Assembly: GCA_005777235.1 (NCBI GenBank) | Contig: SXND01000260.1 | Location: 1 to 45,795, forward strand | DNA: 45,795 nucleotides | Reading direction: 5' to 3' | Origin: Pseudomonadota bacterium | GTDB lineage: Bacteria > Tectomicrobia > Entotheonellia > Entotheonellales > Entotheonellaceae | Shown here: positions 1 to 7,135 of the stretch, piece by piece | Layout: each line of letters starts with the position of its first letter | Numbering within the stretch: position 1 is the stretch's first letter | Made by a program: the position numbers and the translations under genes | The notes under the pieces: generated by a model | What the model was told of the DNA's origin: nothing | Database searches by the model: none | The model's input: the letters and a program-made list of their open reading frames with translations, nothing else

Positions 1-1
1 C

Positions 2-706
2 GAACATTCCAACACACCGCGCCATGCCGCCGAGTTCTGGATGATCGAGCCAGAAGTGGCGTTTGCCGACCTCGACGACAACATGGACCTCGGTGAAGCC
101 TTGATTAAAAGCCTGGTGACGCACGTCATGGAGCACTGCGCGGCTGATCTGGAACTCTTTGCACACTTTGTCGACAAAGACTTGATGCGTAACTTGGAGA
201 GCATCGTCCAGGAGTCGTACGTGCGGCTGTCCTACACCGACGCCGTGGCCCTGTTGCAACAATCCGGCCAGGCGTTTGAATTTCCTGTCGCGTACGGCAC
301 CGACTTGCAGACCGAGCACGAACGTTATCTGACCGAGAAGCATTTTCACAAGCCCGTGATCGTCTACAACTACCCGAAAGAAATCAAAGCCTTTTACATG
401 CGCCTGAACGACGACGGGCGCACCGTCGCGGCGATGGATGTGCTGGTGCCACGCGTCGGCGAGTTGATTGGCGGCAGTCAGCGTGAAGAGCGGCTCGACG
501 TGCTCACGCGGCGCCTCATCGAGGCGCACCTCGATCCGCGGGCCTACGACTGGTACCTCGACACGCGCCGCTTTGGTACGGTGCCGCATGCCGGGTTTGG
601 GCTGGGCTTTGAGCGCTTTCTCATGATGGTGATCGGCGTGACCAACATTCGGGACGTGATCCCGTTCCCGCGCACCCCGAAGCACCTGCCTCCGGAGGGG
701 TTCTAG
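2..706 (+). CDS. asnS: Asparaginyl-tRNA synthetase, C-terminal part (5' end outside window)
   Basis: The frame is open from the window edge, so the start lies upstream; 234 residues are visible. AsnRS is the cytoplasmic class II enzyme that charges tRNA(Asn) with asparagine. The visible part is the end of the catalytic core. It begins with the segment ending in [11 protein letters not shown] and continues through [16 protein letters not shown] and the [17 protein letters not shown] segment. Class II motif 3 is at the end ([12 protein letters not shown]), followed by the AsnRS-typical [12 protein letters not shown] close to the C-terminus. No frameshift is seen. The downstream neighbour is convergent, so nothing is co-transcribed after it inside the window. 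The identification rests on the AsnRS-specific tail and is secure. Confidence 0.95.
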   Translation, partial: EHSNTPRHAAEFWMIEPEVAFADLDDNMDLGEALIKSLVTHVMEHCAADLELFAHFVDKDLMRNLESIVQESYVRLSYTDAVALLQQSGQAFEFPVAYGTDLQTEHERYLTEKHFHKPVIVYNYPKEIKAFYMRLNDDGRTVAAMDVLVPRVGELIGGSQREERLDVLTRRLIEAHLDPRAYDWYLDTRRFGTVPHAGFGLGFERFLMMVIGVTNIRDVIPFPRTPKHLPPEGF

Positions 707-900
707 GCTGGATACACCAGCCACCTTGCTCGCCACGCCGACGCTGCCGTTGCCGTCCACCCCTCTCCTCTCTCCCGGCGGCAAGCGATGCCGAGCCTGC
801 ACGCGCGCTGGAGCACGACACGCGGGATGGCCTCGTGCATGGCATGGCGTCCTGGCCAGTCTGCTCTCACCGCCTGATGGCCACGGCTCGTGCCCCCCAG

Positions 901-941
901 CCTGGGAGCGGCAACGGGCTCCAGCCGCCCGCGCTCCCAGG
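901..941. repeat. Palindromic REP-like element, copy 1
   Basis: The arms CCTGGGAGCG (901-910) and CGCTCCCAGG (932-941) are perfect 10-bp inverted repeats. They enclose a smaller stem around GGCT-CC-AGCC. The same outer stem recurs at 15445-15471 and 29404-29464, always between genes. This copy lies between the convergent asnS and GlcG-like genes, so it could also act as a terminator for either, but no T-run follows it. Confidence 0.6.
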
Positions 942-955
942 GAAGCGACAGCGGG

Positions 956-1375
956 CTACAACCCCAGCGCCTGCAAGCCAATCCGGGCGATGTCCTCATC
1001 TTCCTGGGCCGTCAAGCCACTCACCCCAATCCCGCCAAGGATGGCACCGCTCCCGGGATGCCGCACGACCAGCCCGCCTTGCACCGCAGCCAGGTTTGGA
1101 TCCCCCATCTCGGCCACGGTACGCCCCTGGCTGTGCAGACGCTCAGCGTAGGCCATCGTATCCTGGCCCGAGTACGCGGCGGTGTATGCCTTGCGCACCG
1201 CCATGCGCTGTGGGATGGGCCGGCACTGATCCATACGAGCATAGCTGATCAGATTGCCCCCATCGTCCACGATGGCAATAGCCACGGGTTGATCCGGTTG
1301 GCGTGTGACGCGTTCTAACATGGCAGCCAGGGCGCGCTGGACCTGATCGAGACTCAGCATTGACTTGGTATACAT
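956..1375 (-). CDS. GlcG/HbpS family protein (DUF336)
   Basis: A 139-residue protein of the GlcG/HbpS (DUF336) family. Members are small alpha/beta proteins found beside glycolate, diol and organic-acid catabolic genes; some bind haem, and the function is mostly unknown. Family marks include AIVDDGGNLISYARMD near residues 34-49, the alanine-rich A-x-R-K-A-Y-T-A segment, and the C-terminal GGLVVRHPGSGAILGGIGVSGLTAQEDEDIA (split here: GGLVVRHPGSGAILGG, then IGVSGLTAQEDEDIA). No signal peptide is seen. The ATG at 1375 has a good ribosome site (GGAGG, about 7 nt upstream). A perfect 13-bp hairpin lies 33-65 nt upstream. It is on the same strand as the exporter and DSD1-like genes above it and may be the last gene of that group. 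Confidence 0.85.
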   Translation of the reverse strand: MYTKSMLSLDQVQRALAAMLERVTRQPDQPVAIAIVDDGGNLISYARMDQCRPIPQRMAVRKAYTAAYSGQDTMAYAERLHSQGRTVAEMGDPNLAAVQGGLVVRHPGSGAILGGIGVSGLTAQEDEDIARIGLQALGL

Positions 1376-1407
1376 GGCGAATCCTCCACAAGGTGATGCG
1401 CTGCAAA

Positions 1408-1440
1408 GCGGGGTACCACGACATACACGTGGTACCCCGC
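1408..1440. promoter_or_regulatory. Perfect 13-bp inverted repeat upstream of the GlcG-like gene
   Basis: GCGGGGTACCACG (1408-1420) and CGTGGTACCCCGC (1428-1440) are perfect inverted repeats around the 7-nt loop ACATACA. The element lies after the exporter stop codon (1513) and before the GlcG-like start (1375). In the direction of transcription it is followed by only TTT. It is therefore a weak candidate for a terminator and could equally be an operator or an mRNA hairpin. Confidence 0.6.
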
Positions 1441-1512
1441 GGCGTGTGGCGTAGTATACACGGCTCTCTAGCCTACGTCATGGCCTCTGCCCCGGCACAC
1501 GAGCCCCAGCGT

Positions 1513-3102
1513 CTACACGCCACGCACGGGCGCTCGGCTCGGGCGTGGCGTGGCACGCTGGTCAGGCGCGTCAGTGCCCGGGGTCTGGAGCTTTCCACCC
1601 CGCATGAGCAGCACCGGGATGAGGCAGAGCAACGACTGCATGGCAAAGAGGAAAAACAGATCCTGATACCCGGCCAGCGTGGCCTCGTCTCCGAGCTGCA
1701 GGGATAAGGCGGTGGAGGTCATCTGGTTCAGCGTCTCGCCGCGATACCCCTCCTGCTGCAGCGCCGTGCGCACGGCTGCCGTCGCCAGCTCAGTGCCCAG
1801 AGGATAGAGCGACTGACGCTCGGAGAGGATCACGGTGTGGACATCTGCCCGGGCCTCCATCAGTGTTGCGGTTAAGGCCACGCCCACCGCTCCAGCGAGG
1901 GTACGGTGCAGGTTAAACACGCCACTGGCCAGGCGCACCTGGTCTTCCGGAATGCCATGCAGCGCTGCCGAGGTCAGCGGAGAATTACAGAACGCCTGCG
2001 CGGCGCGGCGCATAAGAAACAACCCGAGGAGCGTGCCGGTGGTCACCGCCGCGTCCACAAAGCAAAACTGGAAGGAGACGTACGTCAGCACGATGAGCCC
2101 ACCGATAAGCATGGGCTTGGGAGCCACTTTATCGGAGAGCCGTCCGGCCAGGATGGAGACCATCCCCATGACCAGGGCTGGCGGTAGAAAAAACAGCCCG
2201 GCTTGAAAGGGGGTGTAGTGAAAAATGCGTTGCAACATGATGGGGAGGAGAAAATTCGTGCCACGAAACTCCATAGTACTCAAGAACGCGATGAGGCACC
2301 CCATGGTAAAGGGGATGTTGGCATACAAGCGCACATCGACAAAGGGTCTGGGGATGGTCAGCTCGGTATACACAAAAATGAGCAGCGCCACCCCGGTCAC
2401 CACGAACAACATGACGACCAGCTCGGAGCCCCAACCGTAGCGCCGTCCTTCGCTCACCGCGAGGAGTAAACCCACGAGGAAAATCGCCATGGAGAAGACC
2501 CCGATGGCGTCAAAGGGGCGGGCGTGTTGATCGCGGGTATTGGGCATGGTGTACAGGATGATCCCGGCGCTGAGCAGGCCTACTGGCACATTGATGTAGA
2601 AAATGGCGCGCCAGTTGAGCACCTCAATGAGATGCCCGCCCAGGGCCGGGGCAATGGCGGGGCCAAAGGAAAAGCTAAAATTGTACAGGCCCATGGCCAG
2701 ACCGCGTTTATCTGCCGGAAACGTACTGTAGAGGATACTCATACCCAGCGGCGTGATCGGTCCGCCACCCACACCCTGGATGATGCGAAAGACAATTAGT
2801 GAGTTGACATCCCAGGCCAGACCGCACAGTACAGAGCCCACGATGAAGGTGAGGGTGGAGAGCAAAAATAAGCGCTTGGTCCCCAGACGAGAGCCCAACC
2901 AGCCCACGGCTGGCATCATGACTGCCTGGGTAATCTGGTAGGAGGTTTGTACCCACTGGATGCGTTCGAGATCCGTGCCCAGGCTGCTCATCATGCTGGG
3001 AATCGCCACATTGAGCACGCCGATGTTCAGGGCGACCGTTAGGGCGCCCAGCAGCACACCGCAGGTCGGCCACCAGTGCGTCGCTCCCTGTCGCTGTTCC
3101 AT
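1513..3102 (-). CDS. MFS exporter, DHA2 (EmrB/QacA) family
   Basis: About 529 residues with around 14 hydrophobic segments, as expected for the DHA2 family of proton-coupled drug or metabolite exporters of the inner membrane. Motif A is GWLGSRLGTKR near residues 66-76. The antiporter-type motif C region is GPAIAPALGGHLIEVLNW, followed by RAIFYINVPVG as in EmrB. A polar loop with charged residues lies near the C-terminus. I chose the ATG at 3102 over the TTG at 3108, because the only purine-rich site (AAGAAG) fits that distance. It is 73 nt downstream of the DSD1-like gene on the same strand and probably in the same transcript. The substrate cannot be told from sequence. Confidence 0.9.
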   Translation of the reverse strand: MEQRQGATHWWPTCGVLLGALTVALNIGVLNVAIPSMMSSLGTDLERIQWVQTSYQITQAVMMPAVGWLGSRLGTKRLFLLSTLTFIVGSVLCGLAWDVNSLIVFRIIQGVGGGPITPLGMSILYSTFPADKRGLAMGLYNFSFSFGPAIAPALGGHLIEVLNWRAIFYINVPVGLLSAGIILYTMPNTRDQHARPFDAIGVFSMAIFLVGLLLAVSEGRRYGWGSELVVMLFVVTGVALLIFVYTELTIPRPFVDVRLYANIPFTMGCLIAFLSTMEFRGTNFLLPIMLQRIFHYTPFQAGLFFLPPALVMGMVSILAGRLSDKVAPKPMLIGGLIVLTYVSFQFCFVDAAVTTGTLLGLFLMRRAAQAFCNSPLTSAALHGIPEDQVRLASGVFNLHRTLAGAVGVALTATLMEARADVHTVILSERQSLYPLGTELATAAVRTALQQEGYRGETLNQMTSTALSLQLGDEATLAGYQDLFFLFAMQSLLCLIPVLLMRGGKLQTPGTDAPDQRATPRPSRAPVRGV

Positions 3103-3153
3103 AGGCAACTTCTTATGTCAGAGGGCTGGCCTAGACCGTCGCGCTCATTTTTG

Positions 3154-3177
3154 AGGCCTGCGGAGGGCGGCAGGCCT
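3154..3177. repeat. Inverted repeat overlapping the stop of the DSD1-like gene
   Basis: AGGCCTGC (3154-3161) and GCAGGCCT (3170-3177) form a perfect 8-bp stem with an 8-nt loop. It overlaps the stop codon of the upstream minus-strand gene. On the minus strand the stem is followed by A-rich, not T-rich, sequence. It is therefore more likely an mRNA hairpin between co-transcribed genes than a terminator. Related GGCCTGC stems occur at 5586-5606 and 7088-7125. Confidence 0.45.
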
Positions 3178-4276
3178 AGTGGTGGCAACCCCGCGCTGGG
3201 ATGTCCCACACGGCTTCGACCACCCCATGGCGTACGGCAATGTACTGATCCCAGCGATTCACCAAAATATCCTGCTGGCCGCTGTGCAACAGAAACTGCT
3301 GGCCCACCCGCAATGGCGTCGTGCCATCGGTGCGTAACACGATATGCGCATCGTGCAGGGCTTCCACCGTCACCCCGGGCATGTCCACCACAGACGGCAG
3401 CACGCCACCAGGGGACGCCAGGGCGTGCACGCCCACATCGCCAATGGCCACGCCGGGGCGTGGGGTGCTGATAATGGTGCCGAGGATTTTGGCGGCAATG
3501 ATAAATTCGTCCATGTAATCATAGGCGGCGGACATCAGGGCATAGGTGCCGCCCTGGACTTCAGTAATGCCCGGCAAGTCGGCCGCCACATCATACGTCC
3601 AGGTTTCCCCCGTCGAGACGATGTCCACCGGTACCCCAGCCGCCTCAATCGCCTCTTTGATGTCCAGACAGCGCTGCATATAGTGCCGCCCTTCAATCAG
3701 GCGCGTTTGCTTATCGGGCCGTCCTGGCAGGGTCTGATGGCTCATGATGCCCCGGAAGGCAATGCCCGGCAGTGCGGCCGCCAGGGTCGCCAGGGCCACG
3801 CTGTCCTCCACACGCCGAATCCCGGCACGGTGCATGGAGGTATCGACCTCGATCAGCACCCCTATCGTCACGCCCTGGGCCTGGGCCACCTCCGACAGGG
3901 TGCGGAGATTGTCGGCATGGTCGATGCCCACTTTCATAGCGGCGCGTTTCGCCAGGGCACAGAGCCGCACCAGCTTGTCGCGGGCCACTACTTGGTTGGC
4001 AATCAGCACATCGGTGATGCCGCCTTCGACCATGACCTCGGCTTCCGCCACTTTGGCGGCGCACACCCCACCCACCGTGCCACCAGCCTGCATTTGCAGA
4101 TGGGCCAGTAGCGGGCTCTTGAGATTTTTGACATGCGGGCGCATCTTGCACACGGTGTCACGATAGGTGTCCGCAATGTGTTGAAAATTGTGCTCCATGG
4201 CCTCCAGGTCAATGAGCAAGCAGGGCGTGTCTAGGTCACGAATGGGTGTGCCAGGGGCAGGACGGTAGTGTTCCAT
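3176..4276 (-). CDS. DSD1 / D-threonine-aldolase-like fold-type III PLP protein
   Basis: A 366-residue protein of the alanine-racemase-fold family that includes D-threonine aldolase and eukaryotic-type D-serine dehydratase. The N-terminal PLP barrel begins with DLDTPCLLIDLEAMEHN (residues 14-30). The PLP-lysine segment is RPHVKNLKSP with K50 in the expected place, although the usual KTHK is KNLK. STGETWTYD near residue 220 fits the phosphate-binding region. The C-terminal metal site, normally PxHxC or PxHxD, reads LLHSGQQDILVN, so only the His position is kept. The enzyme may thus lack the usual metal. ATG 4276 is preceded by GGAGGAAG. A diverged paralog lies 51 nt upstream on the same strand and the exporter lies downstream. 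The likely substrate is a D-hydroxy amino acid or related amine. Confidence 0.85.
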   Translation of the reverse strand: MEHYRPAPGTPIRDLDTPCLLIDLEAMEHNFQHIADTYRDTVCKMRPHVKNLKSPLLAHLQMQAGGTVGGVCAAKVAEAEVMVEGGITDVLIANQVVARDKLVRLCALAKRAAMKVGIDHADNLRTLSEVAQAQGVTIGVLIEVDTSMHRAGIRRVEDSVALATLAAALPGIAFRGIMSHQTLPGRPDKQTRLIEGRHYMQRCLDIKEAIEAAGVPVDIVSTGETWTYDVAADLPGITEVQGGTYALMSAAYDYMDEFIIAAKILGTIISTPRPGVAIGDVGVHALASPGGVLPSVVDMPGVTVEALHDAHIVLRTDGTTPLRVGQQFLLHSGQQDILVNRWDQYIAVRHGVVEAVWDIPARGCHH

Positions 4277-4327
4277 GCAACTTCCTCCTCCGCACCATTC
4301 CGGCGCGGCATGGGTGGGTAGGCAGGG

Positions 4328-5434
4328 TTAGCGATAGTGTCCACGCGCCGCCACGCGCCAGACGGCTTCCAGGTGATCATCGCGTATCGCGTGGAGGTAA
4401 TCATAGACATTCGTGCAGGTGCTGATGTCATAGGGCGTCAACCACAGCGTGTCTCCGAGATGTACGGCTGCCTGCGCTGCTCCAGCGAGTTGCAAGCGGC
4501 AGTGCTCAGCACTGAGAGAGGACACCGTGGCGTCCGGCACATTCACCGTCGGTAAACCACGATCGACGCTGACCGCTTTCTGGCCGGCATCGGTAATGGC
4601 GGTGTCGGGTTGTGGACGACTCGTCACCGTGGTGAGCACCCGTGCCGCCGGGGTCAGGTGCGGACGATGCGGGGCATAGCGCGCATCGAGCAGCACATAG
4701 GCGCCGGCGACGACGTCCGTCACCCCGGGCATAGCGCCGGCAATCTCATAGTTTGAGGTATTGCCCACGCTGACCACGCGCACCGGCACGCCTGCCCGCT
4801 CGATCAAGGCCCGGGTGGTCAGCACCTGTTGCACACAGTGCCGTGTCTCCGCCGCCAGGGTGGCAGGATCGCTCGCCAGGATCGCGCCCTCATACGTGGT
4901 CAGCCCAGCGAAATCCAGGTGCGGCGCTGCATGCACGGCGCGTGCCAGTTCTAAGGCCGCTTGCCCAGGCGCCACGCCACATCCGTCCCATCGTGTATGC
5001 ACGTCTACCACCACGTGCAGCGTCACGCCCTGGGCGCCCGCGGCGGCGGAGAGGTCACGCACATTGGCAGCCTGATCGACGGCGACAGTCAGGGTAGCGC
5101 GCCGGGCCAAGGCGCAGAGACGACGTATGGTGGGCGGCGTAACCGTCTCACTGGCCACAAAAATGTCGTGGAATCCGTACTCGGCAAACACTTCCGCCTC
5201 GCCGACGGTCGTGACGCTAATGCCACCGACTGTGCCCTCGGCCGCCAATTGCTTGTGCGCCAGGGCTGGGCAGCGATGCGCTGTGACGTGTGGCCGCAGC
5301 TTCGCCGTCTGGTGCTGGAAAAAGGCGTGGACGGTGGCGATATTGTGCTCGACCAGGGCCAAATCGACAACGAGAGCCGGTGTATCGAGCTGGCGCACGG
5401 GTGTGCCTACTGGCTGAAAGATCGGACGTTCCAT
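4328..5434 (-). CDS. DSD1-like paralog lacking the PLP lysine
   Basis: A 368-residue paralog of the next gene, with the same length and architecture: QLDTPALVVDLALVEHN at residues 15-31, TVGGISVTTVGEAEVFAEYG, and VSVGNTSNYEIAG near 220. The PLP segment reads RPHVTAHRCP, so residue 51 is Thr where the family has the Schiff-base Lys. The usual C-terminal PxHxC metal site reads TPYDISTCTN, with Tyr at the His position. The frame is otherwise intact and the fold residues are kept, so this looks like a maintained pseudo-enzyme or a protein with a changed activity, not a decaying gene. It is the first gene of the minus-strand group. ATG 5434 follows a weak GGGCAACT ribosome site. A partner role with the following paralog is an inference. 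Confidence 0.8.
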   Translation of the reverse strand: MERPIFQPVGTPVRQLDTPALVVDLALVEHNIATVHAFFQHQTAKLRPHVTAHRCPALAHKQLAAEGTVGGISVTTVGEAEVFAEYGFHDIFVASETVTPPTIRRLCALARRATLTVAVDQAANVRDLSAAAGAQGVTLHVVVDVHTRWDGCGVAPGQAALELARAVHAAPHLDFAGLTTYEGAILASDPATLAAETRHCVQQVLTTRALIERAGVPVRVVSVGNTSNYEIAGAMPGVTDVVAGAYVLLDARYAPHRPHLTPAARVLTTVTSRPQPDTAITDAGQKAVSVDRGLPTVNVPDATVSSLSAEHCRLQLAGAAQAAVHLGDTLWLTPYDISTCTNVYDYLHAIRDDHLEAVWRVAARGHYR

Positions 5435-5585
5435 AGTTGCCCTCTATTGCCAGGGATGCGCTGTGCCGTGGAGATGGAGTGCAGCAGACGCTGCACGGTT
5501 CGGGTAAAGCAGGACGTAAGACGCCGTCACGCGGAACCTCAGGGCTCAGGATACCTCTCGCCGCTGGCTGGACTCCCCACGAGGC

Positions 5586-5606
5586 GGCCTGCCATACACG
5601 CAGGCC
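5586..5606. repeat. Inverted repeat in the divergent DSD1-like / MmgE region
   Basis: GGCCTGC (5586-5592) and GCAGGCC (5600-5606) form a perfect 7-bp stem with a 7-nt loop. The 259-bp region between the divergent starts at 5434 and 5694 shows no clear sigma-70 promoter. The repeat could be an operator, but nothing more specific can be said. Confidence 0.35.
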
Positions 5607-5693
5607 ATCACCATAGCATAACGGACGGCGAGCGTGCTACCCTTGGCCCACATTCCCGCTGCAGTGATGTGTGCATGAAGGAGAGCCGAATCT

Positions 5694-7064
5694 ATGGACC
5701 ACACACTGGACGTCTTAAGCACGTATGCCTGCGACCTCACCTACGAGATGTTACCAGCCGAGGTCGTGCATCAGGTGAAGCGCACCCTCATTGATACCCT
5801 GGGCTGTGCCATCGGGGCATTTGATGCCGAGCCGGCCCGTATTGCCCGGCACCTAGCGTCCAGCGTCACGAGCCACATGCCAGCCCGGTTACTGGGCACG
5901 CGGCAGGCCAGCGCCCCGGACATGGCCGGTTTTGCTAATGGCGTGATGGTGCGGTATCTGGACTGTAACGATTCCTATTTTTCCCCCGGTGGTGGCCATC
6001 CCAGTGACATGATTCCTGCCGCCTTGGCGCTGGCGGAACCCCTAGGGCGCGACGGACGCGAGGTGATCACCGCCATTGTCCTGGCCTATGAAGTGTTTAG
6101 CCGGCTCTCCGATCAAGTCGTCGCGGGGGATCTGGGCTGGGACCAGGGCATGTTTAGCGTCCTGGGGGCGGTCTGTGCCGCGGGGAAGATGTTGCAGCTG
6201 ACCCCGGCGCAGATGCGGCACGCCATTGCGCTGGCTATTGTGCCCAATGTGCCCTTAGGCGCCACCCGCGTCGGAGAATTACCCATGTGGAAAGGCTGCG
6301 CCACCGCCAGTGCCACCCGCGCCGCCATTTTTGCGGCTCAGTTGGCCCACCAAGGCATGACAGGCCCTGAGGCGCCTTTTGAGGGACGGCGGGGTCTATG
6401 GGAGCAGGCGGTACGGCGGCCCGTCACCCTGGGAGCGTTTGGTGGGCCTGGGACGCCCTTTAATATCATGGCCACGACGTTTAAGTTTTATCCCTCGCAG
6501 ATTCATACCCAAGGTCCCATTGGTCTGGCCGTGGCATTGCACCCACAGGTGGTGGTGGCGGATATTGCGTCCATCGAGATTCGTGGCTACCACGCCGTCG
6601 TGAGTAGCCCCGCCACTGAACCCGCGAAGTGGAATCCCGCCACGCGTGAGACGGCCGATCATAGCATCCCGTATCTCGTCGCCGTGGCCTTGCAGGATGG
6701 CGCCGTCACGCCCGCCAGTTTTACCGAGGCACGTGTGCATGACCCGGCGCTGCGCCCGCTCATAGCGAAGATGCGTATTGTGGAAGACCCAGCGTTTACG
6801 GAGCGTTTTCCGCAGGAATACAACTGTCGCATCTGTGTGACGAGCACCACCGGGCACCAGGTGGTGGCCCACACGGCCTACCCGAAGGGGCATCGGCACC
6901 ATCCGCTCTCCGATGCCGAGGTCGAGGACAAATTCCGGCGGCTGACGGCAGGCAGACTGACGGCGCGGCAATGTGAGACGGCCCTGGAGTCGCTGTGGGG
7001 GCTGGAGCGCCTGCTCAGCATGCACACGCTCTATGACCGCTTGGTCGTGGAACCCCAGGCCTAG
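5694..7064 (+). CDS. MmgE/PrpD family protein
   Basis: A 456-residue member of the MmgE/PrpD family, whose best known members are 2-methylcitrate dehydratase and cis-aconitate decarboxylase. Paralogs act on many hydroxy-acids. The helical domain carries VKRTLIDTLGCAIGA (residues 28-42), YLDCNDSYFSPGGGHPSDMIP around 87-107, where the family has its conserved D-H substrate pocket, and ELPMWKGCATASATRAA near 192-208. The smaller lid domain follows, with TTFKFYPSQIHTQGPI and the YNCRICVTSTTG tail. ATG 5694 has a strong site (GAAGGAGAG, 8 nt). Its divergent neighbours are DSD1-like proteins, which suggests a shared catabolic theme for hydroxy-amino or hydroxy-acids. The exact substrate is unknown. 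Confidence 0.9.
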   Translation: MDHTLDVLSTYACDLTYEMLPAEVVHQVKRTLIDTLGCAIGAFDAEPARIARHLASSVTSHMPARLLGTRQASAPDMAGFANGVMVRYLDCNDSYFSPGGGHPSDMIPAALALAEPLGRDGREVITAIVLAYEVFSRLSDQVVAGDLGWDQGMFSVLGAVCAAGKMLQLTPAQMRHAIALAIVPNVPLGATRVGELPMWKGCATASATRAAIFAAQLAHQGMTGPEAPFEGRRGLWEQAVRRPVTLGAFGGPGTPFNIMATTFKFYPSQIHTQGPIGLAVALHPQVVVADIASIEIRGYHAVVSSPATEPAKWNPATRETADHSIPYLVAVALQDGAVTPASFTEARVHDPALRPLIAKMRIVEDPAFTERFPQEYNCRICVTSTTGHQVVAHTAYPKGHRHHPLSDAEVEDKFRRLTAGRLTARQCETALESLWGLERLLSMHTLYDRLVVEPQA

Positions 7065-7087
7065 AGGGTCGGTGGTGTGGGACGGCG

Positions 7088-7125
7088 GCAGGCCAACCGG
7101 CGCGTCGTGCGGGACGTTGGCCTGC
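7088..7125. terminator. Bidirectional terminator-like hairpin between MmgE/PrpD and lon
   Basis: GCAGGCCAAC (7088-7097) and GTTGGCCTGC (7116-7125) are perfect 10-bp arms around an 18-nt GC-rich loop. It lies in the 71-bp gap between two convergent genes, and TTTT occurs 7 nt beyond on the plus strand. Position and shape fit a shared terminator, though the T-run is short. Confidence 0.5.
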
Positions 7126-7135
7126 GTTCGTGCTT

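Noticed and set aside
3344..4111. Plus-strand frame of 255 codons opposite the DSD1-like gene
   Set aside because: The composition is His/Gly-rich as expected for an antisense frame, and it has no start site; the minus frame matches a known family over its whole length.
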